Notes under the pieces: generated by a model
Seen by the model: only the letters and a program-made list of their open reading frames with translations
What the model was told of the DNA's origin: nothing
Database searches by the model: none
Made by a program: the position numbers and the translations under genes
Shown here: one piece after another, positions 7,623-16,347 of the stretch
Position numbering within the stretch: position 1 is the first letter of the stretch
Layout: every line of letters begins with the position of its first letter
DNA from: Cupriavidus consociatus
GTDB lineage: Bacteria; Pseudomonadota; Gammaproteobacteria; Burkholderiales; Burkholderiaceae
DNA length: 64,000 bases
Reading direction: 5' to 3'
NCBI RefSeq assembly: GCF_017814975.1
Contig: NZ_JAGIQA010000034.1
Span: 23,162-87,161, forward strand

Positions 7623-8882
7623 TCAGGCGATCGCTTCGCGCGCCTGGGCTTCGTACCGGTGCACGGTGTTGCGCATCGCCCAGAGCAGCATCACGCCGGG
7701 TAGCGCCACCACCACGGTGCCGAGGTAGAACGGCGCCCAGCCCCAGGCCTCGACCATGTAGCCGGACGTTGGCCCGACATAGACCCGGCCGACTGACGCC
7801 AGCGCCGACAGCAGCGCATACTGCGTGGCCGAGAACGAGCGGTTGCACAGCGTCATCAGCAGCGCCACGAAGGCCGCTGTGCCCATGCCGCCGCACAGGT
7901 TTTCCACGGCGATGGTCGCGCCCATGGTCCACAGGTGCGGCGGCGTCACGGCGAGGATCCAGTAGCCCAGGTTCGATACCGCCTGCAGCACGCCGAACAC
8001 CATCAGCGAACGGTACAGCCCCAGCCGCACCATCAGCGTGCCGCCGAACAGCGCGCCGATGATGGTGGCGGCCAGTCCCAGCGTCTTGTTGACGATGCCA
8101 ACCTCGCCGGCCGAGAAACCGACGCCGCGGATCAGGAAGGTGGTCGACAGGCTGCCGGCAAAGGCGTCGCCCAGCTTGTAGAGCACGATCAGCAGCAGCA
8201 GCCACCACGCGCCGGGCCGCGCGAAGAAATCGCGCAGCGGGCCGAGCACCGCCTCTTCCAGCGAGCGCGGCGCGCGCGCGGGCACGTCGGGCTCGGGCGC
8301 CCACAGCAGGGTCAGGATGCCCACGGCCATCAGCGCCGCCATCAGCAGGTAGGTCTGCTGCCAGCCGAGCACGCGGTCGGCCAGCCACAGCGCCAGGCCG
8401 CCGGAGACCAGCATCGCCAGCCGGTAGCCCAGCACCTTGACCGCCGCGCCGGCACCGCGCTCGGCCGGACGCAGCACGTCGGTACTGTAGGCGTCGAAGA
8501 CAATGTCCTGCGAGGCCGACAGGAAGGCCACCAGCGTGGCCAGCGCCGCCAGCGTCCACAGCGCCTCGCGTGGCGGGCAGAACGCCATCGCGGCGATGCC
8601 CGCCACCAGCCCCAGTTGCGTCACCAGCAGCCAGCCGCGGCGCCGGCCCAGCAGCGGCGGCGTGTAGCGGTCCATCAGCGGCGCCCACAGGAACTTGAAG
8701 ATATAGGCCTGGCCCACCAGCGAGAAGAAGCCGATGGTCTTGATATCCAGGCCCTCGACCGTCATCCAGGCCTGCAGCGTGCCGGAGGTGAGCGCCAGCG
8801 GCAGCCCGGAGGCAAAGCCCAGGGTCAGCATGGCGCCGATGCGGCGGTTGCGGAAGATATCGAGATAGGCCTGGAAAGTCAT
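7623..8882 (-). CDS. ampG: AmpG-family MFS transporter
   Basis: A 419-residue protein with about 12 hydrophobic segments, starting LDIFRNRRIGAMLTLGFASG and containing WAPLMDRYTPP and QDIVFDAYSTDVL, the hallmark segments of the AmpG permease family. AmpG imports GlcNAc-anhydromuramyl peptides from the periplasm for cell wall recycling and links wall damage to beta-lactamase induction. Some AmpG-like MFS proteins have other substrates, so the exact cargo is inferred. The start is the ATG at 8882. The long open frame upstream of it is antisense to the M48 gene and is not coding. Confidence 0.8.
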   Translation of the reverse strand: MTFQAYLDIFRNRRIGAMLTLGFASGLPLALTSGTLQAWMTVEGLDIKTIGFFSLVGQAYIFKFLWAPLMDRYTPPLLGRRRGWLLVTQLGLVAGIAAMAFCPPREALWTLAALATLVAFLSASQDIVFDAYSTDVLRPAERGAGAAVKVLGYRLAMLVSGGLALWLADRVLGWQQTYLLMAALMAVGILTLLWAPEPDVPARAPRSLEEAVLGPLRDFFARPGAWWLLLLIVLYKLGDAFAGSLSTTFLIRGVGFSAGEVGIVNKTLGLAATIIGALFGGTLMVRLGLYRSLMVFGVLQAVSNLGYWILAVTPPHLWTMGATIAVENLCGGMGTAAFVALLMTLCNRSFSATQYALLSALASVGRVYVGPTSGYMVEAWGWAPFYLGTVVVALPGVMLLWAMRNTVHRYEAQAREAIA

Positions 8883-9036
8883 GGATGCGCGGGGGATGGA
8901 GCGCCGCGCGGCTGCGCGGGCGCCGTGTATTATTGCATCACCCGTTTGCCGCCCTGCCAGTTGCGCTGTGGCAGCTTGCCGCGGATCGCACCGGTCCGCC
9001 GCCACGATCCCCCTACTGCGCCCGAGGAACCGCAAA

Positions 9037-9996
9037 ATGCTCCGCCCCCAGCAATGTGCCCAGCGTCCGATTCGTGTCCGGCTCGTCCGCGCGCTCGCGC
9101 TGGCGGCGGCGTTGCTGGCCTGGTCCGGCATGCCCGCGCAGGCGCAGGAAACCGAGCCGGGCGGCATCAACATCCAGCGCGGCGGCTCGGCGGTGCGCAA
9201 TATCGTGCCGGCCGAGGCGATCGAGCAGCAGGCCGCGCAGGAGTACGAGCAGCTCAAGCAGGAAGCCATCGCCAAGCGCGCGCTGGCCGGCGACGACAAC
9301 CCGCAGCTCAGGCGGCTACGCGCGATCGGCAAGCGGCTGCTGCCCCAGACCGTGCGCTGGAACGAGCGCGCGCGCAACTGGCCGTGGGAGATCAACCTGA
9401 TCGGCTCGAAGCAGGTCAATGCGTTCTGCATGCCGGGGGGCAAGATCGCCATCTACACCGGCCTGCTCGACCAGCTTAAGCTGACCGACGACGAGGTCGC
9501 GATGGTGATGGGGCACGAGATCGCGCACGCGCTGCAGGAGCATGCGCGCGAGCGCGCCGCCAAGTCCGAGATCACCAACCTTGGCGCCAATGTGATTTCG
9601 CAGCTGTTCGGCTTCGGCAACCTGGGCAACATGGCGCTCGGCACCGGGGCGCACCTGCTGACGCTGCGCTTCTCGCGGGCCGACGAGACCGAGGCCGACC
9701 TGATCGGCATGGATATCGCCGCGCGCGCCGGCTTCGATCCCCGCGCCGCGGTGTCCCTGTGGCAAAAGATGGGCAAGATGTCGCAATCGGGCACCGAATT
9801 CCTGTCGACGCACCCGTCCGGGCGCAGCCGCATTGCCGACCTGGAAAAGCACATGCCCGAGGTGCTGCCGCTCTACGCACGCGCGATCAATACCCCGGTC
9901 GACAGGCTGCCGCCGTACCGCGCCAATATGGCCGGACTGGGCGATGCGCCGGTCGACGCGGGCGACGACGACAGAAGCAAGCCGCTGAAGCGCTAG
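9037..9996 (+). CDS. Secreted M48-family metallopeptidase
   Basis: A 319-residue protein with an N-terminal signal peptide (basic start, then LALAAALLAWSGMPAQAQ). It has the zinc motif HEIAH at residues 160-164 and the third ligand Glu219 in EADLIGMD. These are the M48 (Ste24/LoiP/BepA-like) features, pointing to a periplasmic or outer-membrane-associated protease in envelope quality control. The mature N-terminus lacks a lipobox Cys, so it is probably soluble. The ATG at 9037 follows GAGG and is preferred over the upstream in-frame ATG at 8881, which would abolish the signal peptide. Confidence 0.85.
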   Translation: MLRPQQCAQRPIRVRLVRALALAAALLAWSGMPAQAQETEPGGINIQRGGSAVRNIVPAEAIEQQAAQEYEQLKQEAIAKRALAGDDNPQLRRLRAIGKRLLPQTVRWNERARNWPWEINLIGSKQVNAFCMPGGKIAIYTGLLDQLKLTDDEVAMVMGHEIAHALQEHARERAAKSEITNLGANVISQLFGFGNLGNMALGTGAHLLTLRFSRADETEADLIGMDIAARAGFDPRAAVSLWQKMGKMSQSGTEFLSTHPSGRSRIADLEKHMPEVLPLYARAINTPVDRLPPYRANMAGLGDAPVDAGDDDRSKPLKR

Positions 9997-10071
9997 CCGC
10001 TGCTGCCGGTGCCTGGCGCCGGGGCGGCCCACCGGATCGAAGGACAATGCGACAACCGCAGGGGAACCCGC

Positions 10072-12162
10072 ATGAGCCTGAACCGCATGAGCCCGTCGGA
10101 GCAACGGGCCGCCTATATGCTGATCTTCGCGGGCTGCGAGGCCGAGCCCGAGCGCTTCACCAGCGACCTGCCGGTCAGCTCCGAAGTCTGGCTGCTGTAT
10201 GCGTCGGGAGAATCGTTCGAGGTGCCGCGCGGGCTGTTGCTGACCCCGCACCACGCCGCGGGCATTGCGGCCCTGCGCACGGCGGTGCTGCGGCGCCTGC
10301 CGTCGCTGGCCGAGCCGGCATCGGCGGCGGCAGGCCAGCGCTTCCTGGCGGCCAACGAATCGCATCTGCTGGCGCAGATCGATTTCTTCGACATGCTCAG
10401 GCTGCTGCCGCTGACGGCATGGTGGCACCGGGAGGTTCGGCTGCCGATGGCCGGCGTCAGCTGGTCAACCGCCGCGCGGCACGCGCTTGAGCGCAGCCTC
10501 ACCGGCGAGGCCTTCGTGCGCTGGCTGGGCGAGTCGGTTCTCGCCCATGTGTCCAGCGAGGCAGCCATTGCCAGGTTCAAGGACATCGGCTACACCGCTT
10601 CCCGGACGCGCTTCGGCGGCATCGCGGCGCCGGCCGGCCAGGCGCTGGGACGGCTGGTCAATGTCGCCGCGCAGTATGTAGCCCTGACCTTGCTGGGGCT
10701 GGACGACGACAGCTTTCCTCCCGGCGGGCTGACCCGGCGCATCGGGCAGGCGAGCCGGCAGGTGCTTGAGACGCTGTGGGCCTGCCTGCAGGACGACCAT
10801 GCGGCGCCACAGGTTGCAGAGGCCGCGCGGGCAGCGGGATTGGCCGATGCCGCGGATGCGGCAGATTCGGCAAAGGTGGCGGCAGTGGCGCCGCTGTGGC
10901 GCATCTCAGTCAACCGGCCCGCCGAGCACGCGGTCTTCGCCTCGCGCAAGACCGTGAAGGCGGATGCGGCGATCCGCGTGTTCGATACCGGCGGGCAGGG
11001 CGTGCGCTGGGCGGTGATCGATTCCGGCATCGATGCGCGCCATCCGGCGTTCTTCGATCCTGCCAGGCTGGAGGGCGCGCTGCCGGTCAGCGACGGCCTG
11101 ATCGCGCCGCGCCTGTCGCGCGTGGTCAGGACGCTGGATTTCACCCGCCTGTCGGCCATCACCAGCGGCCGCCTGCCGCCCATGCCCAAGGGCAAGCGCG
11201 GTCCCGCCGAGGCCGAGCTCAGGGCGCGCATCGCGGCGATCGCCGACGACCTCGCCAACGGCCGCATCATCGACTGGTCCGTGATCGAGCCGCTGCTGGA
11301 AATCAGCCAGGAAGACCCGGCGCAATACGTGCCGCCGGGCGGCAGCCACGGCACGCATGTGGCCGGCATCATCGGCGCCGGCTGGCCTTCGTCGGCCTAC
11401 CTGGCGCGGCCCGAGCCCATGCCGCTGCCCCCGGAGCTTGCCGAAAGCGGCGACGTCAGCGGCATCTGCCCGCGCATTGAGCTGCTGGACCTGCGCATCT
11501 TCGATGCGCAGGGCAGGGGCGATGAGTTCGGCATCCTGGGCGCGCTGCAATACGTGCGCTGGCTCAACCAGAGCCGCGACCGGCAATACGTCCACGGCGT
11601 CAACCTCAGCGTGGCGCTGCGCCATGACGTGCGCACCTACGCCTGCGGCAGCACGCCGGTGTGCGTCGAGTGCGACCGGCTGGTGGCCAACGGCGTGATC
11701 GTGGTGGCGGCGGCCGGCAACTATGGCTATGACGAGCAATATGCGGCCGCGCACATGGGGGCGGGCTTTCGCGGCCAGACCATCACCGATCCTGGCAATG
11801 CGCGCGCCGTGATCACAGTGGGAGCGACCCATCGTACCGATCCCTTCCGGTATGGCATCTCTTATTTCTCCAGCCACGGTCCCACCGGCGATGGCCGCAT
11901 CAAGCCCGACCTCGTGGCACCCGGGGAGAAGATCACCTCCACCGTGCCCGGCGGCACGCTTGCGTCAATGGATGGCACCAGCATGGCCGCGCCGCATGTG
12001 TCGGGCGTGGCCGCGCTGCTGCTGTCGCGCAACAATGAGCTGATGGGCCAGCCCGAGACCGTCAAGGCCATCCTGTGCGATGCGGCTACGGATCTCGGGC
12101 GAGAGCGCGCATTCCAGGGGGCGGGTCTGGTGGATGCGTTGCGGGCGCTGCAACGCGTGTAA
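10072..12162 (+). CDS. Subtilisin-like S8 peptidase with large unknown N-terminal region
   Basis: A 696-residue protein. The catalytic triad is clear: Asp317 in VIDSGID, His426 in SHGTHVAG and Ser637 in GTSMAAPHVSG, with the oxyanion Asn in AAAGNYG. The first 300 residues match no domain I know. They are helical and Ala-rich, and start without a signal peptide, so the enzyme looks cytoplasmic or non-classically exported. A roughly 60-residue insertion separates the Asp and His blocks. The start at 10072 has AGGGGA upstream. An in-frame ATG at 10009 is less likely. The function is unknown. A bidirectional terminator (12184-12212) separates it from argC. Confidence 0.85.
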   Translation: MSLNRMSPSEQRAAYMLIFAGCEAEPERFTSDLPVSSEVWLLYASGESFEVPRGLLLTPHHAAGIAALRTAVLRRLPSLAEPASAAAGQRFLAANESHLLAQIDFFDMLRLLPLTAWWHREVRLPMAGVSWSTAARHALERSLTGEAFVRWLGESVLAHVSSEAAIARFKDIGYTASRTRFGGIAAPAGQALGRLVNVAAQYVALTLLGLDDDSFPPGGLTRRIGQASRQVLETLWACLQDDHAAPQVAEAARAAGLADAADAADSAKVAAVAPLWRISVNRPAEHAVFASRKTVKADAAIRVFDTGGQGVRWAVIDSGIDARHPAFFDPARLEGALPVSDGLIAPRLSRVVRTLDFTRLSAITSGRLPPMPKGKRGPAEAELRARIAAIADDLANGRIIDWSVIEPLLEISQEDPAQYVPPGGSHGTHVAGIIGAGWPSSAYLARPEPMPLPPELAESGDVSGICPRIELLDLRIFDAQGRGDEFGILGALQYVRWLNQSRDRQYVHGVNLSVALRHDVRTYACGSTPVCVECDRLVANGVIVVAAAGNYGYDEQYAAAHMGAGFRGQTITDPGNARAVITVGATHRTDPFRYGISYFSSHGPTGDGRIKPDLVAPGEKITSTVPGGTLASMDGTSMAAPHVSGVAALLLSRNNELMGQPETVKAILCDAATDLGRERAFQGAGLVDALRALQRV

Positions 12163-12183
12163 GCACGCCGGTTTCCGGCCAGC

Positions 12184-12212
12184 AAAAAAGCCGGCAGTGC
12201 CGGCTTTTTTTT
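12184..12212. terminator. Bidirectional intrinsic terminator between the S8 peptidase gene and argC
   Basis: A-run, AGCCGGC, loop AGT, GCCGGCT, T-run. The A and T tracts flank the stem on both sides, so it can end transcription from both convergent genes. Confidence 0.85.
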
Positions 12213-12230
12213 GTCCAGGAAGCAGCCGTA

Positions 12231-13178
12231 TCAGGCCTGCAGCCCGGTGGCCTCGTCGGCGCCGACGTGCACGTTCATGCATTGCACCGCCGCGCCGGCC
12301 GCGCCCTTGCCCAGGTTGTCCAGGCGCGCGACCAGGTTCAGGCGCTCGGGCGTGCCGAACACGAACAGGTCGACACGGTTGGTGTCGTTGTTGGCCTGCA
12401 CGTCGAAGAAACCGTCGTCGAGGTTGTCGTTGCTGTTGTACGGCATCACGCGCACGAACTGCTCGCCTTCATAGTGCTTGCGGTAGATGTCGACGATCTG
12501 CTCCGGACTGACCTTGCGCGCCAGGTGGTTCACGAACAGCGGCACCGTCACCGCCAGGCCCTTCAGGAAGTTGCCGACGATCGGGTTGAAGATCGGGTCC
12601 GCCGACAGGCCGCCCTGCACGCGCATCTCGGGCAGGTGCTTGTGCTGCAGGCCCAGCGCGTACTTGCGCGGGCTGTGCAGCTTCGGGTTACCGCCGGCTT
12701 CGAAGTCCGCAATCATCTTCTTGCCGCCGCCGCTGTAGCCGGTCAGCGAGAACGCCGACACCGGGTAGTCGCGCGGCAGCACGCCGGCATCGACCAGCGG
12801 GCGCACCGCCAGCACGAAGGCGCTGGCGTGGCAGCCCGGCACGGCGATGCGCTTGCTGGCACGGATCTTCTCGCGCTGGCCGCGCACCAGTTCCGGCAGG
12901 CCATAGGCCCAGTTGTCGGCGGTGCGGAACGCCGTGCTGGCGTCGATCACGCAGGTATTCGGGTTGGTCACCAGCGACACCGCCTCGCGCGAGGCCACGT
13001 CGGGCAGGCACAGGAAGGCGACGTCGGCGGCGTTCAGGAAGCGTGCTCGCTCGGCCGGATCCTTGCGCTTGTCATCGGCAATACGCAGCAGTTCCACGTC
13101 GGAACGACCGGAAAGATAGTCAAGCAGCCGGAGACCGGTCGTGCCTTCCTGACCATCGACGAACACTTTGAAAACCAT
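12231..13178 (-). CDS. argC: N-acetyl-gamma-glutamyl-phosphate reductase, short (type 2) form
   Basis: A 315-residue enzyme of arginine biosynthesis that reduces N-acetylglutamyl phosphate to the semialdehyde with NADPH. The N-terminal nucleotide-binding segment GQEGTTGLRL and the catalytic Cys116 in VPGCHAS are visible. Length and wording match the ArgC type 2 group of proteobacteria rather than the longer type 1. It stands alone here, convergent with the S8 peptidase gene. Between its start and the next gene lies a likely antitoxin-like gene remnant. Confidence 0.92.
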   Translation of the reverse strand: MVFKVFVDGQEGTTGLRLLDYLSGRSDVELLRIADDKRKDPAERARFLNAADVAFLCLPDVASREAVSLVTNPNTCVIDASTAFRTADNWAYGLPELVRGQREKIRASKRIAVPGCHASAFVLAVRPLVDAGVLPRDYPVSAFSLTGYSGGGKKMIADFEAGGNPKLHSPRKYALGLQHKHLPEMRVQGGLSADPIFNPIVGNFLKGLAVTVPLFVNHLARKVSPEQIVDIYRKHYEGEQFVRVMPYNSNDNLDDGFFDVQANNDTNRVDLFVFGTPERLNLVARLDNLGKGAAGAAVQCMNVHVGADEATGLQA

Positions 13179-13292
13179 GGCGGACTCGCTCTATGAAATG
13201 CGGGGGAATGCGAAACGTCTCCTGCCGGGCGCAGGGGCGAACCCGCATTGTAGCGGGGATGGGGGTCCGTCGCAGGGGTTTGTACCGATTGG

Positions 13293-13397
13293 ATTCTTGC
13301 GGTTTGGCACAGTTCGCGGCCCCCGCTGGCGCTGGTCAAGCTGCTGAAATTGCTCGATCGCCACCCGGAACTGCTCGAAGAAGTCCGGGCGGCCTGA
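13293..13397 (+). pseudogene. Remnant of an XRE/HigA-type regulator C-terminus
   Basis: A frame without a start codon reads LLKLLDRHPELLEEVRAA and then stops at 13395-13397. This is the typical ending of XRE-type antitoxins and regulators of the HigA/NadS kind (PSGPALALL..HPE..). The upstream half with the HTH is absent, so this is a decayed fragment inserted between argC and xth. The match is from memory of the family consensus over about 25 residues only. Confidence 0.45.
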
Positions 13398-13407
13398 TTA
13401 CTACGGC

Positions 13408-14184
13408 TCAGAGCGGATAGTCGTAATCGATCGACAGCGGCGCGTGGTCGCTGAACTTCTCGTCCTTGTAGATCGAGCACAGCTGTGCCGTGTCGGCGAT
13501 CTTCGGCGTTGCCAGGTGGTAATCGATACGCCACCCCACGTTCTTGGCATATGCCTGGCCGCGGTTGCTCCACCACGTGTACTGGTCCGGGCGCGGGTCG
13601 AGCTTGCGGAACACATCGACGTAGCCATGGACATCGAAGAGCTCGCCGATCCAGGCGCGTTCTTCCGGCAGGAAGCCGGAGTTTTTCAGGTTGCCCTTCC
13701 AGTTCTTGATGTCGATTTCCTTGTGCGCGATGTTGACGTCGCCGCACAGCACGATCTCGCGCCCGCTGGCTTTCAGTTGCAGCAGGTGGGGCAGGAAGGC
13801 CTCCATGAAGCGGAACTTGGCCAGCTGGCGTTCCTCGCCGCTGGAACCGGAGGGCACGTACACCGAGATCACGGCCAGGTGAGGGTACTGCACTTCCACA
13901 TAGCGGCCTTCGCCGTCGAACTCCGCGTTGCCGAAGCCGGTGATGACCCGCTCAGGCTTGTGTCGCGTATACAGGCCCACGCCGCTGTAGCCTTTCTTCT
14001 CCGCGTAGTGGAAGAAGCCATGGTAGCCATGTGGCGCCAGGAACGCTTCGGTCATGTCCGCGGCCTGTGCCTTCAGTTCCTGCACGCAGACCATGTCTGC
14101 GTCCTGCTTGCCCATCCAGTCGAAAAAGCCTTTCTTGGACGCGGAGCGGATGCCGTTGAGGTTGGCGCTGATAATCCGTAACAT
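13408..14184 (-). CDS. xthA: Exodeoxyribonuclease III (AP endonuclease)
   Basis: A 258-residue protein of the EEP (endonuclease/exonuclease/phosphatase) fold. It starts MLRIISANLNGIRSA and shows the catalytic signatures CVQELKA, YSGVGLY, GDVNIAHKEID and the terminal WRIDY...SDHAPL. It removes 3' blocking groups and incises abasic sites in base excision repair. The ATG at 14184 is chosen because the frame upstream is only the antisense of pyrE. The gene is divergent from pyrE, with 27 bases between the starts. Confidence 0.93.
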   Translation of the reverse strand: MLRIISANLNGIRSASKKGFFDWMGKQDADMVCVQELKAQAADMTEAFLAPHGYHGFFHYAEKKGYSGVGLYTRHKPERVITGFGNAEFDGEGRYVEVQYPHLAVISVYVPSGSSGEERQLAKFRFMEAFLPHLLQLKASGREIVLCGDVNIAHKEIDIKNWKGNLKNSGFLPEERAWIGELFDVHGYVDVFRKLDPRPDQYTWWSNRGQAYAKNVGWRIDYHLATPKIADTAQLCSIYKDEKFSDHAPLSIDYDYPL

Positions 14185-14211
14185 TCGGGGAAATTTTGAA
14201 TTCAGAGAGAA

Positions 14212-14910
14212 ATGATGACGCAGCAGAACACGCCGGCCGCAGGGCCCAAGGACATCGACCTGAGCCAGACCTTTATCCGCTTTGCGCTCGATGCCGGCGT
14301 CCTGTCGTTCGGCGAATTCGTCACCAAGGCCGGCCGCAAGTCGCCGTATTTCTTCAACGCGGGCCTGTTCAACCAGGGCGCGATGCTCGGCGAGGTGGCG
14401 CAATTCTATGCCAAAACCCTGCTGGCATCGGGCGTGCAGTTCGACGTGCTGTTCGGACCGGCCTACAAGGGCATCACGCTGGCGTCGGCGACCGCGGTGG
14501 CGTTGGCCGGCATGGGACGTGACGTCGGCTTCGCCTACAACCGCAAGGAAGCCAAGGACCATGGCGAAGGCGGAACGCTGGTCGGCGCGAAGCTGCAGGG
14601 CAAGGTCGTCATCGTCGACGACGTCATTTCCGCCGGCACTTCGGTGCGTGAATCGGTCAACCTGATCCGCGCCGCCGGCGCCGAGCCGGCCGCCGTGCTG
14701 ATCGCGCTGGACCGCATGGAAAAGAGCGGGACCGCCGACCAGGTCGGCACGCATTCGGCCGTGCAGGACGTGCAGCGTGAATTCGGCATCCCCGTGATCG
14801 CGATCGCCAGCCTGAAGGACCTGCTGGCCTACCTCGACGCGTCGCAGGACCAGTCCCTGGCGGCTTCGCGCGAGGCTGTGTCGGCGTATCGGCAGCGCTA
14901 CGGCGTCTGA
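14212..14910 (+). CDS. pyrE: Orotate phosphoribosyltransferase
   Basis: A 232-residue enzyme that converts orotate and PRPP to OMP in pyrimidine synthesis. The PRPP-binding motif VVIVDDVISAGTS lies at residues 132-144, and GRKSPYFFNAG and FGPAYKG are the usual orotate and PRPP loop segments. The N-terminus has about 15 extra residues. ATG codons at 14212 and 14215 are both possible starts behind AGAGAGAA. The divergence from xthA is conserved in Burkholderiaceae, as far as I recall. Confidence 0.95.
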   Translation: MMTQQNTPAAGPKDIDLSQTFIRFALDAGVLSFGEFVTKAGRKSPYFFNAGLFNQGAMLGEVAQFYAKTLLASGVQFDVLFGPAYKGITLASATAVALAGMGRDVGFAYNRKEAKDHGEGGTLVGAKLQGKVVIVDDVISAGTSVRESVNLIRAAGAEPAAVLIALDRMEKSGTADQVGTHSAVQDVQREFGIPVIAIASLKDLLAYLDASQDQSLAASREAVSAYRQRYGV

Positions 14911-14992
14911 CGGAGCCTTTGCGCCCGCGCGGATGCGCCGGGCGCTGCAACGATCCAGGGCAGGCGGAATATCCAATCGGCAGGGGGCGTGC

Positions 14993-16318
14993 GTGGCGGC
15001 GAAAGAGCGGCAGGAACGGGCAGGACGGCAGCCGGCATCGACGGCAGCGAAGGAAACGGAAAGGACAACAGGCAATACCAACGGCAACGGCGATTCGCTG
15101 GCCGAGCGCGGCGCGCAGGTGCGCCCGCGCAAGCCGGTGCGCCAGGACGCCAAGGCGCCCGACCGGCCCGCGCATGAAGCGTATGCCGTGCGCGCGCTGG
15201 TGCTGCAGGGCGGCGGCGCGCTCGGCGCCTACCAGGCCGGCGTGTACCAGGGCCTGGCCGAAGGCGGAATCTACCCGAACTGGGTCGCGGGCATTTCCAT
15301 CGGCGCGCTCAACGCCGCGGTGATTGCCGGCAATCCGCCAGAGCGCCGCATCGAACAGCTGCGCGCGTTCTGGGAATACATCTGCGCGCAGCCATGGCTG
15401 CCCAGCCTGTCGCCTACCTGGCTGACCGATAGCGCCGAGAGCTGGCCCGAGCCGCTGCGCGTCTGGTTCGACGGCCTGCATGCCACGCGCGCCATGGTCG
15501 AAGGCCAGCGCGGCTTCTTCCAGCCGCGCAGCTGGGCGGAGCTGATGATGCGCTATGCCGATCCCGGTCGCGCCAGCTTCTACGACACCTCGCCGCTGAA
15601 GGCGACGCTGGAGCGCTTCGCCGACTTCGACCTGATCAACCATCGCCCCGACCTGATGCGGGTGTCGGTGGGCGCGGTCAATGTGCGCACGGGCAATTTC
15701 GCCTATTTCGACAACACCCGCGACAAGCTCTGCCCCGAGCATTTCATGGCGTCGGGCGCGCTGCCGCCGGGTTTTCCGGCGGTGGAGATCGACGGCGAGT
15801 ATTACTGGGACGGCGGCCTGGTGTCCAACACCCCGCTGGCCGAGGTGCTGACCGCGCAGCCGCGGCGCGACGCGCTGATCTTCCAGGTTGACCTGTGGAG
15901 CGCGCGCGGCAAGCTGCCGCACGACCTGGTCGACGTCGCCGAGCGCGAGAAGGAGATCCGCTATTCCAGCCGCACCCGCGCCATTACGGACTACATGCGC
16001 GAGCAGCAGAACATGCGCCGCATGCTCAACGAGGTGATGGCGCTGGTGCCGCAGTCAAAGCGCAACAGCGAGTGGTACCGGCGCGCCGCCGAACAGGCCT
16101 GCGACGCGCGCCGTAACGTGATCCAGCTGATCTACCGCGACAAATCATTCGAGAACATGGCCAAGGACTACCAGTTCGGGCTGCTGACCATGAACGAGCA
16201 CTGGACCAGCGGCCTGGACGATATCCGCCAGACGCTGCGCCATCCGCATTGGCTGGCGATGCCCAGCCGCGAGCATCCGTTCGTCACGCACGACGTGCAT
16301 CGCGGCAACGGCGGCTGA
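14993..16318 (+). CDS. Patatin-like phospholipase with C-terminal DUF3734-type region
   Basis: About 441 residues from the GTG at 14993. An ATG at 14933 would give 461. GTG is favoured by AGGGGG just upstream. A low-complexity N-terminus of about 60 residues leads into the patatin core: oxyanion loop QGGGALGAYQAG, nucleophile GISIG (Ser102 from the GTG) and the catalytic Asp in WDGGLVSNTPL. This Ser-Asp dyad hydrolyses acyl esters of lipids. The C-terminal 140 residues (REKEIRYSSRTR, MNEHWTSG) match the DUF3734 region found in a patatin subgroup often near poly-hydroxyalkanoate or fatty acid genes. The real substrate is unknown. It has no signal peptide, so it is cytoplasmic. Confidence 0.85.
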   Translation: MAAKERQERAGRQPASTAAKETERTTGNTNGNGDSLAERGAQVRPRKPVRQDAKAPDRPAHEAYAVRALVLQGGGALGAYQAGVYQGLAEGGIYPNWVAGISIGALNAAVIAGNPPERRIEQLRAFWEYICAQPWLPSLSPTWLTDSAESWPEPLRVWFDGLHATRAMVEGQRGFFQPRSWAELMMRYADPGRASFYDTSPLKATLERFADFDLINHRPDLMRVSVGAVNVRTGNFAYFDNTRDKLCPEHFMASGALPPGFPAVEIDGEYYWDGGLVSNTPLAEVLTAQPRRDALIFQVDLWSARGKLPHDLVDVAEREKEIRYSSRTRAITDYMREQQNMRRMLNEVMALVPQSKRNSEWYRRAAEQACDARRNVIQLIYRDKSFENMAKDYQFGLLTMNEHWTSGLDDIRQTLRHPHWLAMPSREHPFVTHDVHRGNGG

Positions 16319-16347
16319 ACCGGGCGGCCAGCCGCTCTGCTGGCGCG

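Noticed and set aside
7623..9452. A 609-codon open frame covering the AmpG-like gene and its upstream region
   Set aside because: Only the part from 8882 downward is coding. The rest is antisense to the M48 protease gene, a usual effect of high GC content.
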